Shown: piece by piece, positions 1 to 5,957 of the stretch
Numbering within the stretch: the first letter of the stretch is position 1
Layout of the letters: each line of letters opens with the position of its first letter
NCBI GenBank assembly: GCA_937906285.1
Contig: CALCWL010000483.1
Location: forward strand, 1 to 8,334
DNA: 8,334 nucleotides
Direction of reading: 5' to 3'
Source of the DNA: an uncultured Rhodanobacter sp.
GTDB lineage: Bacteria; Pseudomonadota; Gammaproteobacteria; Xanthomonadales; Rhodanobacteraceae
Program-made: the position numbers and the translations under genes
Notes under the pieces: generated by a model
The model's database searches: none
What the model saw: the letters and a program-made list of their open reading frames with translations, nothing else
What the model was told of the DNA's origin: nothing

Positions 1-1
1 C

Positions 2-625
2 GCCGACGGCCGCTGGTGCGGCATCAACAACGAGCTGATCCTGCTGCGCGAGCTCGGCTGCTACGCCGACTTCACCCTGCCGTCGGCGCCCAGCGATACG
101 CAGACGAAAGCCAGCAACGCGATCTACTACGCCACCGACGACCCGCTGCGGCCCAAGTCGCACGACAGCGGCGTGCCGGTGCGCGTGGGCGGCACCGCCA
201 GCGGCGACCTGATGATCGTGCAGGGGCCGCTGGGGCTGAATTGGCGCGAGCGCAAGTTCGGCGTGCTGCCGCGCATCGAGAACGCCGACGTGCGCCGCGG
301 CTGCCCGCCCACGCCCGAGCGCGTCGACGCCTGGGTGAACACCGGCATCCACGTCGAGGGGCGGCCGGAATGGGTGTTCGTCAAGGTGCATACGCACGGC
401 ACCCAGGAGCGCGACATGGACACTCTGCTCGGTGACGCCGCGCAGCGCATGCACGAACACCTGGAGCGCGCCTACAACGACGGCGAGCGCTACGTGCTGC
501 ACTATGTGACGGCGCGCGAGACCTACAACATCATCAAGGCGGCCGAAGCCGGGCACGGCGGCGACCCGCATGCGTTCCGCGATTTCCTGCTGCCGCCGCC
601 GCCGCACCAGCGCAGCAGGGCGTAG
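2..625 (+). CDS. C-terminal part of a conserved exopolysaccharide-locus protein, possibly NodB-deacetylase related
   Basis: The frame is open from the window edge to TAG at 623-625, giving 207 residues with no start in view, so the N-terminus lies upstream. Visible blocks are WCGINNEL (fragment residues 5-12), GCYADFTLPSAPSDTQT (19-35), RPKSHDSG (50-57), GDLMIVQGPL (68-77), EWVFVKVHTHG (123-133) and YVLHYVTARETYNIIKAAE (164-182). From memory this pattern matches a conserved family, usually called hypothetical, that recurs in exopolysaccharide clusters and seems related to the beta/alpha barrel of NodB-type deacetylases; the HTHG block could be metal-binding or catalytic. The catalytic assignment is inference. 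The C-terminus ends in four prolines encoded by a (CCG)4 run and a basic tail. The gene is followed after 65 bases by the methyltransferase on the same strand, so the two may be co-transcribed. That the frame codes is nearly certain; the function is not. Confidence 0.75.
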   Translation, partial: ADGRWCGINNELILLRELGCYADFTLPSAPSDTQTKASNAIYYATDDPLRPKSHDSGVPVRVGGTASGDLMIVQGPLGLNWRERKFGVLPRIENADVRRGCPPTPERVDAWVNTGIHVEGRPEWVFVKVHTHGTQERDMDTLLGDAAQRMHEHLERAYNDGERYVLHYVTARETYNIIKAAEAGHGGDPHAFRDFLLPPPPHQRSRA

Positions 626-677
626 CGGCGCCGCGCGCGGATCGCCACTGCGCGTTTCGGGATCATCTTCGTCCTCG

Positions 678-684
678 AAGGAGG
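678..684 (+). promoter_or_regulatory. Strong ribosome binding site of the methyltransferase gene
   Basis: AAGGAGG lies 6 bases before the ATG at 691, a near-perfect Shine-Dalgarno match that fixes this start. It partly overlaps a small potential hairpin, CTTCG (667-671), loop TCCT, CGAAG (676-680). The loop TCCT is itself complementary to the AGGA of the site. Confidence 0.85.
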
Positions 685-690
685 AAACAC

Positions 691-1623
691 ATGGATTGGC
701 GCACGAAGGGATTGCTGCAGAAGGTTCTCGGGGTGATGCCGGGCGGCGACGCGATCCACTACCAGCTGCAACGGCGGTTCGGCGGCCTGCGCGATTTCGA
801 TCGCGAGTTCGACATCAAGATCGACGACTGGCGGCTGATGGCCAACCAGTTGCGCGAGGTGGGCGTGCCGATGGCGGGTGCGCGGCTGTTCGAGATCGGC
901 AGCGGCTGGTATCCGACCTTTCCGCTGTGCTGCTTCCTGGCCGGCGCGCAGCGCGTGGTCACCGTCGACCTCAACCGGCACCTGCGCCGGGATCTGCTGC
1001 GCGCTTGCGCGCGCGGGCTGGAGCGTCATGTCGCCCTGATCGCCGAGGTCGCCGGCGTGGCCGAGGCCGAGGTGCGCCAGCGCCAGCAGCAGCTGGCCGC
1101 CGCGCTGGAGCGCTCCGCCGACCTGGCCGCGGCGACCGCCGGCGTGGTCGATTACCGCGCCCCGGCCGATGCCGCCCGTACCGACCTGCCGCCGGACCAT
1201 ATCGATGGCGTGTTCTCCAACAGCGTGCTGGAGCACGTGGCGCCGGAGGCCATCGGCGGCATCTTCGGCGAGGCGATGCGCATCCTGCGCCCGGGCGGGG
1301 TCATGTTCCACTCGGTCAACTGCGGCGACCACTACGCCTACGTGGACTCCCGCATCACCCAGCTGAACTACCTGCAGTATCCGGACGCGCAATGGCGGCG
1401 GTGGAACAACGCCTTCCTGTACCAGAACCGGCTGCGCGCCGACGCCTTCGTCGAGTTCGCCGAGGCGGCCGGTTTCGCCATCGTGACCCGGGTGACCTCG
1501 CCGCCGGCCCGGCGCCTGCGCGAGCTGGCGGAGCTGAAGATCGCCCCGCAATTCGCCTCGATCCCGGCCGAGCGCCTGTGCATCACCTCGATCGACTTCA
1601 TTGCGCGCAAACCGGCGGCCTGA
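691..1623 (+). CDS. Class I SAM-dependent methyltransferase
   Basis: This 310-residue protein has the Rossmann-type methyltransferase signature. Motif I is LFEIGSGWYP (66-75), which contacts S-adenosylmethionine. The acidic residue ending strand 2 is D93 in VTVDLN. Motif IV is IDGVFSNSVLEHV (171-183), and LRPGGVMFHSV (199-209) forms the post-motif strand. These match the Methyltransf_11-like group common in polysaccharide clusters. About 78 residues separate D93 from motif IV, more than usual. The insert is alanine-, glutamine- and arginine-rich (about 110-150) and probably helical. The block LNYLQYPDAQWRRWNNAF (225-242), with YQNRLR following, is an aromatic-rich C-terminal region that may bind the acceptor. 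The likely role is O- or N-methylation of a sugar or glycan, but this is inferred from context and the acceptor cannot be read from the sequence. No signal peptide or membrane segment is evident, so it should be cytosolic. The start is fixed by AAGGAGG. Confidence 0.88.
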   Translation: MDWRTKGLLQKVLGVMPGGDAIHYQLQRRFGGLRDFDREFDIKIDDWRLMANQLREVGVPMAGARLFEIGSGWYPTFPLCCFLAGAQRVVTVDLNRHLRRDLLRACARGLERHVALIAEVAGVAEAEVRQRQQQLAAALERSADLAAATAGVVDYRAPADAARTDLPPDHIDGVFSNSVLEHVAPEAIGGIFGEAMRILRPGGVMFHSVNCGDHYAYVDSRITQLNYLQYPDAQWRRWNNAFLYQNRLRADAFVEFAEAAGFAIVTRVTSPPARRLRELAELKIAPQFASIPAERLCITSIDFIARKPAA

Positions 1624-1694
1624 ACCGGGTTCGGGGGCCGGCCGGCCGCCCGGGTGGCGCGTGAAAAGCGATGCCCGGCGATCCGGAAAACGCA

Positions 1695-1700
1695 TACAAT
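1695..1700 (+). promoter_or_regulatory. Possible -10 element of a promoter for the downstream glycan cassette
   Basis: TACAAT matches the sigma-70 -10 consensus at five of six positions and stands out as AT-rich in a very GC-rich gap. No good -35 hexamer lies 16-18 bases upstream (the 17-base position reads TGCCCG), and there is no TG extension. The promoter would therefore be weak or activator-dependent, if real. A transcript would begin near 1706-1708, about 35 bases before the ATG of the possible leader ORF and about 160 bases before the glycosyltransferase. Confidence 0.35.
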
Positions 1701-1732
1701 GACGCCGTTTCCGGCGCTGCCCGCGCGCTCGC

Positions 1733-1737
1733 GGAGG
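1733..1737 (+). promoter_or_regulatory. Possible ribosome binding site of the leader ORF
   Basis: GGAGG sits 4 bases before the ATG at 1742. The match is strong but the spacing is slightly short. It is the best ribosome binding sequence in the gap between the methyltransferase and the glycosyltransferase, and is better placed than anything in front of the glycosyltransferase itself. Confidence 0.35.
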
Positions 1738-1741
1738 TTCC

Positions 1742-1888
1742 ATGCCTCATGGCGGCCGGGAGGGATCGACCGACGGTGCGCGTGACAGGGGGCGACCGGC
1801 GCGGCAGGGGTGGCGGCAGGCGAGTCGGGGCTTCGTGTTGTCACTGGATGCAGGAGTGGTCGGGTACCCATGGCACTGGTCAGCGTAG
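1742..1888 (+). CDS. Possible 48-codon leader ORF overlapping the glycosyltransferase start
   Basis: ATG at 1742 opens a 48-codon frame ending at TAG 1886-1888, 19 bases past the start of the glycosyltransferase at 1870 and in a different frame. It begins MPHGGREGSTDG and ends VGYPWHWSA. The first half is rich in arginine and glycine and the end is tryptophan-rich. I recognise no family. It has a plausible GGAGG site and lies about 35 bases downstream of a possible -10 element. It could be a short protein, a leader whose translation carries ribosomes to the glycosyltransferase start, or chance: stop-free frames are common at this GC content. The overlap length and weak glycosyltransferase ribosome binding site are compatible with coupling, but no conservation can be seen from one sequence. 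Confidence 0.25.
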   Translation: MPHGGREGSTDGARDRGRPARQGWRQASRGFVLSLDAGVVGYPWHWSA

Positions 1889-2934
1889 TCATCCCCACCT
1901 TCAATCGTGCCTATTGCCTGGCGCGCACGCTGGACAGCGTGCTGGCGCAGACGCATGCCGAGCTGGAGATCCTGCTCGTCGATGACGGCTCCACCGACGA
2001 GACGGCCGAACTCGTCCGGCAGCGCTACGGCGAGGAGCCCCGCCTGCACTACATCACCCAGCCCAACGCCGGCGTCGCGGCGGCGCGCAACCATGGCCTG
2101 CGGCTGGCCCGCGGCGAGTTCGTGGCATTGCTCGATTCGGACGATGTCTGGCAACCCTGGAAGATCGAACTTCAGCTGCGCTGCATGCAGCAGTTCCCCG
2201 AGCTGGGCATGGTGTGGACCGACATGGAGGCGATCGACCCGAACGGGCGCGTGTTCAATCGCGCGTACATCCGCACCATGTACAGCACCTACGCGCTGTT
2301 TTCCGATGATCGGCTGTTCCAGCGCAGCGTGCCGCTGCGCTCGTTCGCGCCGTCGATGGAGGCGGTGGTCGGCGCCGCGCCGCTGCGCATCGGCATGATC
2401 TTTTCGCAGATGATCATGGGCAATCTGGTGCACACATCCACCGTGCTGATCCGTCGCGAGCGGCTGGAAAAGGTGGTGGCCTTCGACGAGACCCTGCGTT
2501 ATTCCGGCGAGGATTTCGACTTCCATCTGCGTACCTGTCGCCACGGTCCGGTGGGCTTCGTCGATCTGCCCACCATCCAGTACCAGCGCGGCATGCCCGA
2601 CCGGCTGACCCGCGCGGAATACCGCATCCATACCGCCACCAACTTCCTGCGCACGATCGCCCCGCTGATCGAGAGCGCGCGCGACGAGATCCACCTGTCG
2701 CAGCGGATGATCGACGGTGCGCTGGCCGATGCCCATGAGTGGATCGGCGAGCTGCAGTTCGAGGCGAACGACATGGTGGCGGCACGCGCCCACCTGTTTG
2801 CCAGCATCCGCCACCGCTGGCTGCAGAAGCGCGCGTGGGAACTGTTCGTGAGCTGCTACCTGCCGGCCATGTTGCGGCATTGGCTGAGGGTCCACCGTCG
2901 GCACCTGCGCCAGCGCACGGTGGCTTCGCCATGA
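1870..2934 (+). CDS. Family 2 glycosyltransferase (GT-A fold)
   Basis: This 354-residue inverting-type glycosyltransferase would use a nucleotide sugar to extend a lipid-linked glycan at the cytoplasmic membrane. The N-terminal GT2 hallmark is VSVVIPTFNRAYCLARTLDS (4-23), followed by VDDGSTD (37-43), the asparagine/arginine block NAGVAAARNHGLRLARGE (66-83) and the DXD-type metal/nucleotide site DSDD (89-92). GEDFDF (213-218) is the expected catalytic-base region. After the catalytic domain comes a largely helical, basic C-terminus (about 250-354) with no clear membrane helix. ATG 1870 is chosen because the GT2 fold starts at residue 4 of that frame. An in-frame GTG at 1810 would add 20 residues without domain content. 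AGGAG at 1852-1856 is 13 bases away, which is long. The stop TGA overlaps the next start as ATGA. Donor and acceptor are unknown. Confidence 0.92.
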   Translation: MALVSVVIPTFNRAYCLARTLDSVLAQTHAELEILLVDDGSTDETAELVRQRYGEEPRLHYITQPNAGVAAARNHGLRLARGEFVALLDSDDVWQPWKIELQLRCMQQFPELGMVWTDMEAIDPNGRVFNRAYIRTMYSTYALFSDDRLFQRSVPLRSFAPSMEAVVGAAPLRIGMIFSQMIMGNLVHTSTVLIRRERLEKVVAFDETLRYSGEDFDFHLRTCRHGPVGFVDLPTIQYQRGMPDRLTRAEYRIHTATNFLRTIAPLIESARDEIHLSQRMIDGALADAHEWIGELQFEANDMVAARAHLFASIRHRWLQKRAWELFVSCYLPAMLRHWLRVHRRHLRQRTVASP

Positions 2935-4130
2935 CGGTGAGCCAGGCGTCGCCGGACATGGGGGCGCCCTCGCGGACAAACGGTTTGGCGGAGTCGGCAC
3001 CGACCTTGCGCGTGATCGCGGACGTCGCTGCGTGGGATGCGATCCGGGCCGACTGGGAGGCGCTGTACCAGGCCAGCCCCACCGCGTCGACGCCGCTGGA
3101 TTTCACCTGGCTGCGCCACTGGTGGGATGTCTACGGCCCGGTGTATGGCCGCGGCGGCCTGCGCATCATCACCTTGTGGCGCGGCGCGCGCCTGGTCGGC
3201 GTGCTGCCCTTGTATCTGGATGTCGGCCGCGGCGGCTGGCTCGGCGCGCGCTGCCTGCGCTTCCTCTCCACCGGCGAGGCGGAGTTCGAGGAGGTCTGCG
3301 CCGACTACCTGGACCTGCTGCACCTTCCCGACGAAGGGATGGTCTGTGCGCAGGCCGCGTGGCGGGCGATCGGCGCGATGGCGTGGGACACGCTGGAATT
3401 GCTCGACCTCTCCGAGCACTCGGCGCTGCTGCGCTGGCGCAGTGCCTTCCCGCGCCACACCCGCCTGCAACTGGTGTCGCGCGGCGCCTGTCCCATCGCC
3501 TTCATCGGGGACGGCTTCGAAGCGTATCTGGCGAGCCTGTCGTCCAAGAACCGCATGCGCGCCCGGCAGGAGATGCGCAAGGTCGAACGCTCCGGTGCGC
3601 TGTTCGAACTGGCTGACGCAGCCCAGGCCGAGCGCTACTTCGACGAGTTGATCCGCATTCATCAGGAGCGATGGGTGGCGGACGGGCAGCCAGGCTGTTT
3701 CGCCGCGCCACGATTCACCGAGTTTCATCGCCGCCTCGTGCGCGAATGGGTTGCCGGCGGCCGGGTCGTCCTGGCCCGCCTGTCGCACCAGGCCAACGCC
3801 TTTGTGGTGCTCTACGGTTTCGTGACGGGTCGGAAGTTCGATCTCTATCAGCTGGGGGTCATGCCCGACGAACGCGCGATCATCCACAGCCCCGGCATGG
3901 CGGCGAACCTTCTGTTGATGGCGCGGCTGGCCGAGCGGGAGGTGAGTCGATACGACTTTTTGCGCGGAACCAGCGCCTTCAAGAAATCGCTCACGACGGA
4001 GCAGCGCGAGCTGGCCTGCCTGGCATGCCGAAGGCCGACGATGCGCGCCGCGTTCGGTGAGGTTCGGCATCTGCTGCGGCGGGCGGGCAGGAAGTTTGTG
4101 CAGCTGGTTTCGCATGGTCGACTGCCATGA
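2931..4130 (+). CDS. CelD/BcsL-type GNAT family acyltransferase
   Basis: This 399-residue protein has the two-lobe layout of the CelD/BcsL group (Acetyltransf_6, GNAT fold), proteins tied to cellulose and exopolysaccharide production. The N-terminal lobe includes PLDFTWLRHWWDVYG (55-69) and LVGVLPLYLD (88-97). The C-terminal GNAT lobe has SSKNRMRARQEMRKVERSG (204-222), a long DELIRIHQERW helix (238-248), the strand RVVLARL (278-284), FDLYQLGV (303-310) and the family-typical ending YDFLRGTSAFKKSL (341-354). The activity inferred is transfer of an acyl group from acyl-CoA to an amino or hydroxyl group on a sugar; substrate and acyl length are not readable. There is no signal peptide, so it is probably cytosolic. 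It starts within the stop of the glycosyltransferase (ATGA at 2931-2934) and ends in an ATGA shared with the deacetylase. No good ribosome binding site precedes the ATG, which fits coupled translation. The frame is open well upstream of 2931, but those codons overlap the glycosyltransferase. Confidence 0.88.
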   Translation: MTVSQASPDMGAPSRTNGLAESAPTLRVIADVAAWDAIRADWEALYQASPTASTPLDFTWLRHWWDVYGPVYGRGGLRIITLWRGARLVGVLPLYLDVGRGGWLGARCLRFLSTGEAEFEEVCADYLDLLHLPDEGMVCAQAAWRAIGAMAWDTLELLDLSEHSALLRWRSAFPRHTRLQLVSRGACPIAFIGDGFEAYLASLSSKNRMRARQEMRKVERSGALFELADAAQAERYFDELIRIHQERWVADGQPGCFAAPRFTEFHRRLVREWVAGGRVVLARLSHQANAFVVLYGFVTGRKFDLYQLGVMPDERAIIHSPGMAANLLLMARLAEREVSRYDFLRGTSAFKKSLTTEQRELACLACRRPTMRAAFGEVRHLLRRAGRKFVQLVSHGRLP

Positions 4131-5134
4131 TGTTCCCCATGAAAAAGGCTGTTGCGACGCGCCTGCTCTGCCGCAGCGGCCTGCGCCGGGTGCTGCACCG
4201 GACCATGCGCTGGTCGGGCGTGCTGGCACTCAACTACCACCGCATCGGCGATGCGCTGGGTACGCCGTTCGACCGCGGCCTGTGGAGCGCCAGCGCGGAG
4301 GCGTTTGCCGAACAGGTCCGCTTCTGCAAGGCGCAGCTGGAGATCATCGGCCCGGCCGACCTGCCGCGGGTGCTCGCCGCCGGTCGCGGCCGCTACGCGA
4401 TGATCACCTTCGACGACGGCTACCGCGACAACTACGAGACGGCGCTGCCGATCCTGCGCGGCGAAGGCGTGAGCGCCACCTTTTTCGTCGCCACCGGTTT
4501 CATCGATGCGCCCAGCCTGCCTTGGTGGGACGAAATCGCCTGGATGGTGCGCACCAGCCGGCACGAGGCGCTGCAGCTGCCGGCGTGGTTCGATGCGCCC
4601 GTCCGCTTCGACGAGCCGGAGCGGGAGGCGGCGGTGCGCCGGCTGCTGCGCAAGTACAAGGAGATGCCGGCGCAGGCCACGGCCGCGTACCTCGATGCCG
4701 TGGCGGATGCCGCCGGTACCGGGCGCGCTGATCCGCATGCCGGCGAGGCGCTGTGGATGGACTGGGACATGCTGCGCGAGATGCAGGCGGCGGGCATGAC
4801 CATCGGCGGGCATACGGTGCATCACCCGGTGTTGTCGCACATGTCGGCGCAGGGCCAGCGCGACGAAATCCAGGGCTGCGCGCGCCGGCTCGCCGAGGAG
4901 CTGGGTGCGCCGATGCGCTGCTTCAGCTATCCGGTCGGCAACCGCGGCGCGTTCGACCAGATCACTCGCGACTGCCTGCGCGAGGCGGGCGTGGAGCATG
5001 CCTTCAGCTACTACGGCGGGCACGCCCGCTACGACCGCTGGGACGCCTACGACATTCCCCGCGTGGCGGTGGAGACGGAGCTGGATACCGACTGGTTCCG
5101 CTGCCTCGTGACCTTGCCGCAGTTGTTCGCGTGA
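4127..5134 (+). CDS. NodB-type polysaccharide deacetylase (carbohydrate esterase 4 family)
   Basis: This 335-residue protein has the three main metal-dependent deacetylase motifs. Motif 1 is TFDDGYRDN (94-102), holding the catalytic base and metal-binding aspartates. Motif 2 is HTVHH (229-233), with H229 and H233 as the metal ligands of the H(S/T)xxH pattern. Motif 3 is FSYPVGNR (266-273). An insert of roughly 90 residues between motifs 1 and 2 (PWWDEIAWM at 132-140 and onward) is typical of the longer exopolysaccharide-locus members. The family removes N- or O-acetyl groups from sugars. There is no clear signal peptide, although the N-terminus is basic (MMFPMKKAVATRLLCRSG). The protein may therefore act in the cytosol on a lipid-linked intermediate, or sit at the membrane. 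ATG 4127 is chosen for its ATGA overlap with the preceding stop; in-frame ATGs at 4130 and 4139 are alternatives that change little. Its GTGA end overlaps the next gene. Confidence 0.93.
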   Translation: MMFPMKKAVATRLLCRSGLRRVLHRTMRWSGVLALNYHRIGDALGTPFDRGLWSASAEAFAEQVRFCKAQLEIIGPADLPRVLAAGRGRYAMITFDDGYRDNYETALPILRGEGVSATFFVATGFIDAPSLPWWDEIAWMVRTSRHEALQLPAWFDAPVRFDEPEREAAVRRLLRKYKEMPAQATAAYLDAVADAAGTGRADPHAGEALWMDWDMLREMQAAGMTIGGHTVHHPVLSHMSAQGQRDEIQGCARRLAEELGAPMRCFSYPVGNRGAFDQITRDCLREAGVEHAFSYYGGHARYDRWDAYDIPRVAVETELDTDWFRCLVTLPQLFA

Positions 5135-5940
5135 CCGGCGCGGCGACGACGACCACCGCTCCGGCGCCCGTGGTGGGTGGCGACCTGGTCAGCGTGGTGA
5201 TGCCGGTATACAACGCCGCATCGTGGCTGCCGCGGGCGGTGGAGTCGGTGCTGGCGCAGAGCCACCGCAACCTGGAGCTGGTCGCGGTGGACGATGGTTC
5301 GCACGACGATTCGCTGGCGATCCTGCAGGCCTTTGCGCAGGCCGACGCGCGCGTGCGCGTGCAGCGCCAGCCGGTGAACGGCGGTGTGGCTGCCGCGCGC
5401 AATGCCGCATTGGCCGCCGCGCGCGGCGACTACATCGCCTTTCTCGACGCGGACGACTGGTGGCACCCGGCCAAGCTGGAACGGCAGCTGGCCAGCCTGC
5501 GCGCCAGCGGCGAGCGGATCAGCTACGCGGCCTACTGGCGGGTGGCGGAGGACGGCCGGGTGCTCAGCCGGGTCGACCCGCCCGCACGGCTGGGCCATCG
5601 CGACATGCTGGCCAGCAACTTCATCGGCAACCTCACCGGCCTGTACGACCGCGAGCTGGGCGACGTGCCGTTCCGCCGGATCGGCCACGAGGACTACGCG
5701 TTCTGGCTGGAGCAGGTTCGCCGCGCGGGTTCGGCGCTGCGGGCGGACAGCGACGAGCCGCTGGCCTGGTATCTGGTGCGCGAGTCGTCGCTGTCGGCCA
5801 ACAAGCTGCGCGCGGCGCGCTGGCAATGGACGATCTATCGCCAGGTCGAGAATCTCGGCTTGATCCGCGCTTCGCTGTGCATGTTGCGCTACGTGCGGCA
5901 CGCCTTCGCCAAGCGCCGGCGCCCGCGTCGGGCGCCCTGA
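5131..5940 (+). CDS. Family 2 glycosyltransferase (GT-A fold), second copy
   Basis: This 269-residue glycosyltransferase is shorter than the one at 1870 and differs clearly in sequence. GT2 signatures are VSVVMPVYNAASWLPRAVES (20-39), VDDGSHDD (53-60), NGGVAAARNAALAAARGD (83-100), DADDWW (106-111) and the catalytic-region GHEDYAFWLE (185-194). The ASNFIGNLTGLYDRE block (161-175) just before it is typical of LPS and capsule sugar transferases of the RfbN/WaaV-like type. About 18 alanine/threonine/proline-rich residues precede the fold. They result from choosing GTG 5131, which forms a GTGA overlap with the deacetylase stop; GTG codons at 5170 and 5173 are alternative starts, though neither has a ribosome binding site. 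The C-terminus is strongly basic (KRRRPRR), plausibly for membrane-surface contact. The sugar transferred is unknown. It is the last gene of the coupled cassette and ends 10 bases from the convergent gene. Confidence 0.9.
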   Translation: MTGAATTTTAPAPVVGGDLVSVVMPVYNAASWLPRAVESVLAQSHRNLELVAVDDGSHDDSLAILQAFAQADARVRVQRQPVNGGVAAARNAALAAARGDYIAFLDADDWWHPAKLERQLASLRASGERISYAAYWRVAEDGRVLSRVDPPARLGHRDMLASNFIGNLTGLYDRELGDVPFRRIGHEDYAFWLEQVRRAGSALRADSDEPLAWYLVRESSLSANKLRAARWQWTIYRQVENLGLIRASLCMLRYVRHAFAKRRRPRRAP

Positions 5941-5957
5941 TCGATGCGCCTCAGGGC
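5934..5957. terminator. Possible shared hairpin between convergent genes
   Basis: GCCCTGA (5934-5940) and TCAGGGC (5951-5957) form a perfect 7-bp inverted repeat around a 10-base loop. The TGA at 5938-5940 ends the plus-strand glycosyltransferase, and TCA at 5951-5953 is the stop of the minus-strand gene, so the stem contains both stop codons. No T-tract follows on either side. It would therefore be at best a weak intrinsic terminator, or an mRNA 3'-end stem on both strands. A 7-bp match at such a spacing can also arise by chance in GC-rich DNA. Confidence 0.3.

Noticed and set aside
592..603. (CCG)4 run as a phase-variable repeat
   Set aside because: It is only four units, in frame, at the very end of the gene and encoding prolines. 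A change in copy number would not switch the gene off.
634..657. CGCGC/GCGCG stem followed by TTT after the first gene as a terminator
   Set aside because: There is a 5-bp stem, an 11-base loop and only three T residues. Termination here is not convincing, and the next gene could be co-transcribed.
1633..1650. GGCC-rich inverted repeat after the methyltransferase as an intrinsic terminator
   Set aside because: The stem is short (GGCC/GGCC with a mismatch beyond) and no T-tract follows. Such pairs are common in GC-rich DNA.
523..1743. Minus-strand open frame of about 406 codons opposite the methyltransferase
   Set aside because: It overlaps the end of one plus-strand gene and the whole methyltransferase gene. 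Its sequence is low-complexity and it has no motifs.
1810..1869. GTG at 1810 as the start of the first glycosyltransferase
   Set aside because: It adds 20 residues with no domain content in front of a fold that begins right after ATG 1870, and it has no convincing ribosome binding site.
1747..3000. Minus-strand open frame of about 417 codons opposite the first glycosyltransferase
   Set aside because: It is rich in His, Arg, Gln and Ala with no family motif, and lies opposite a gene with clear GT2 motifs. Long antisense frames are expected at this GC content.
2856..4229. Minus-strand open frame of about 457 codons opposite the acyltransferase
   Set aside because: It has antisense-shadow composition and no recognisable domain. 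The plus-strand frame carries CelD/BcsL features and ATGA junctions at both ends.
1870..5940. The two glycosyltransferases as a recent gene duplication
   Set aside because: They share GT2 hallmarks such as VESVLAQ/LDSVLAQ and VDDGS, but differ in length, in the metal-site motif (DSDD against DADD) and in the C-terminal half. Shared family membership explains the similarity.
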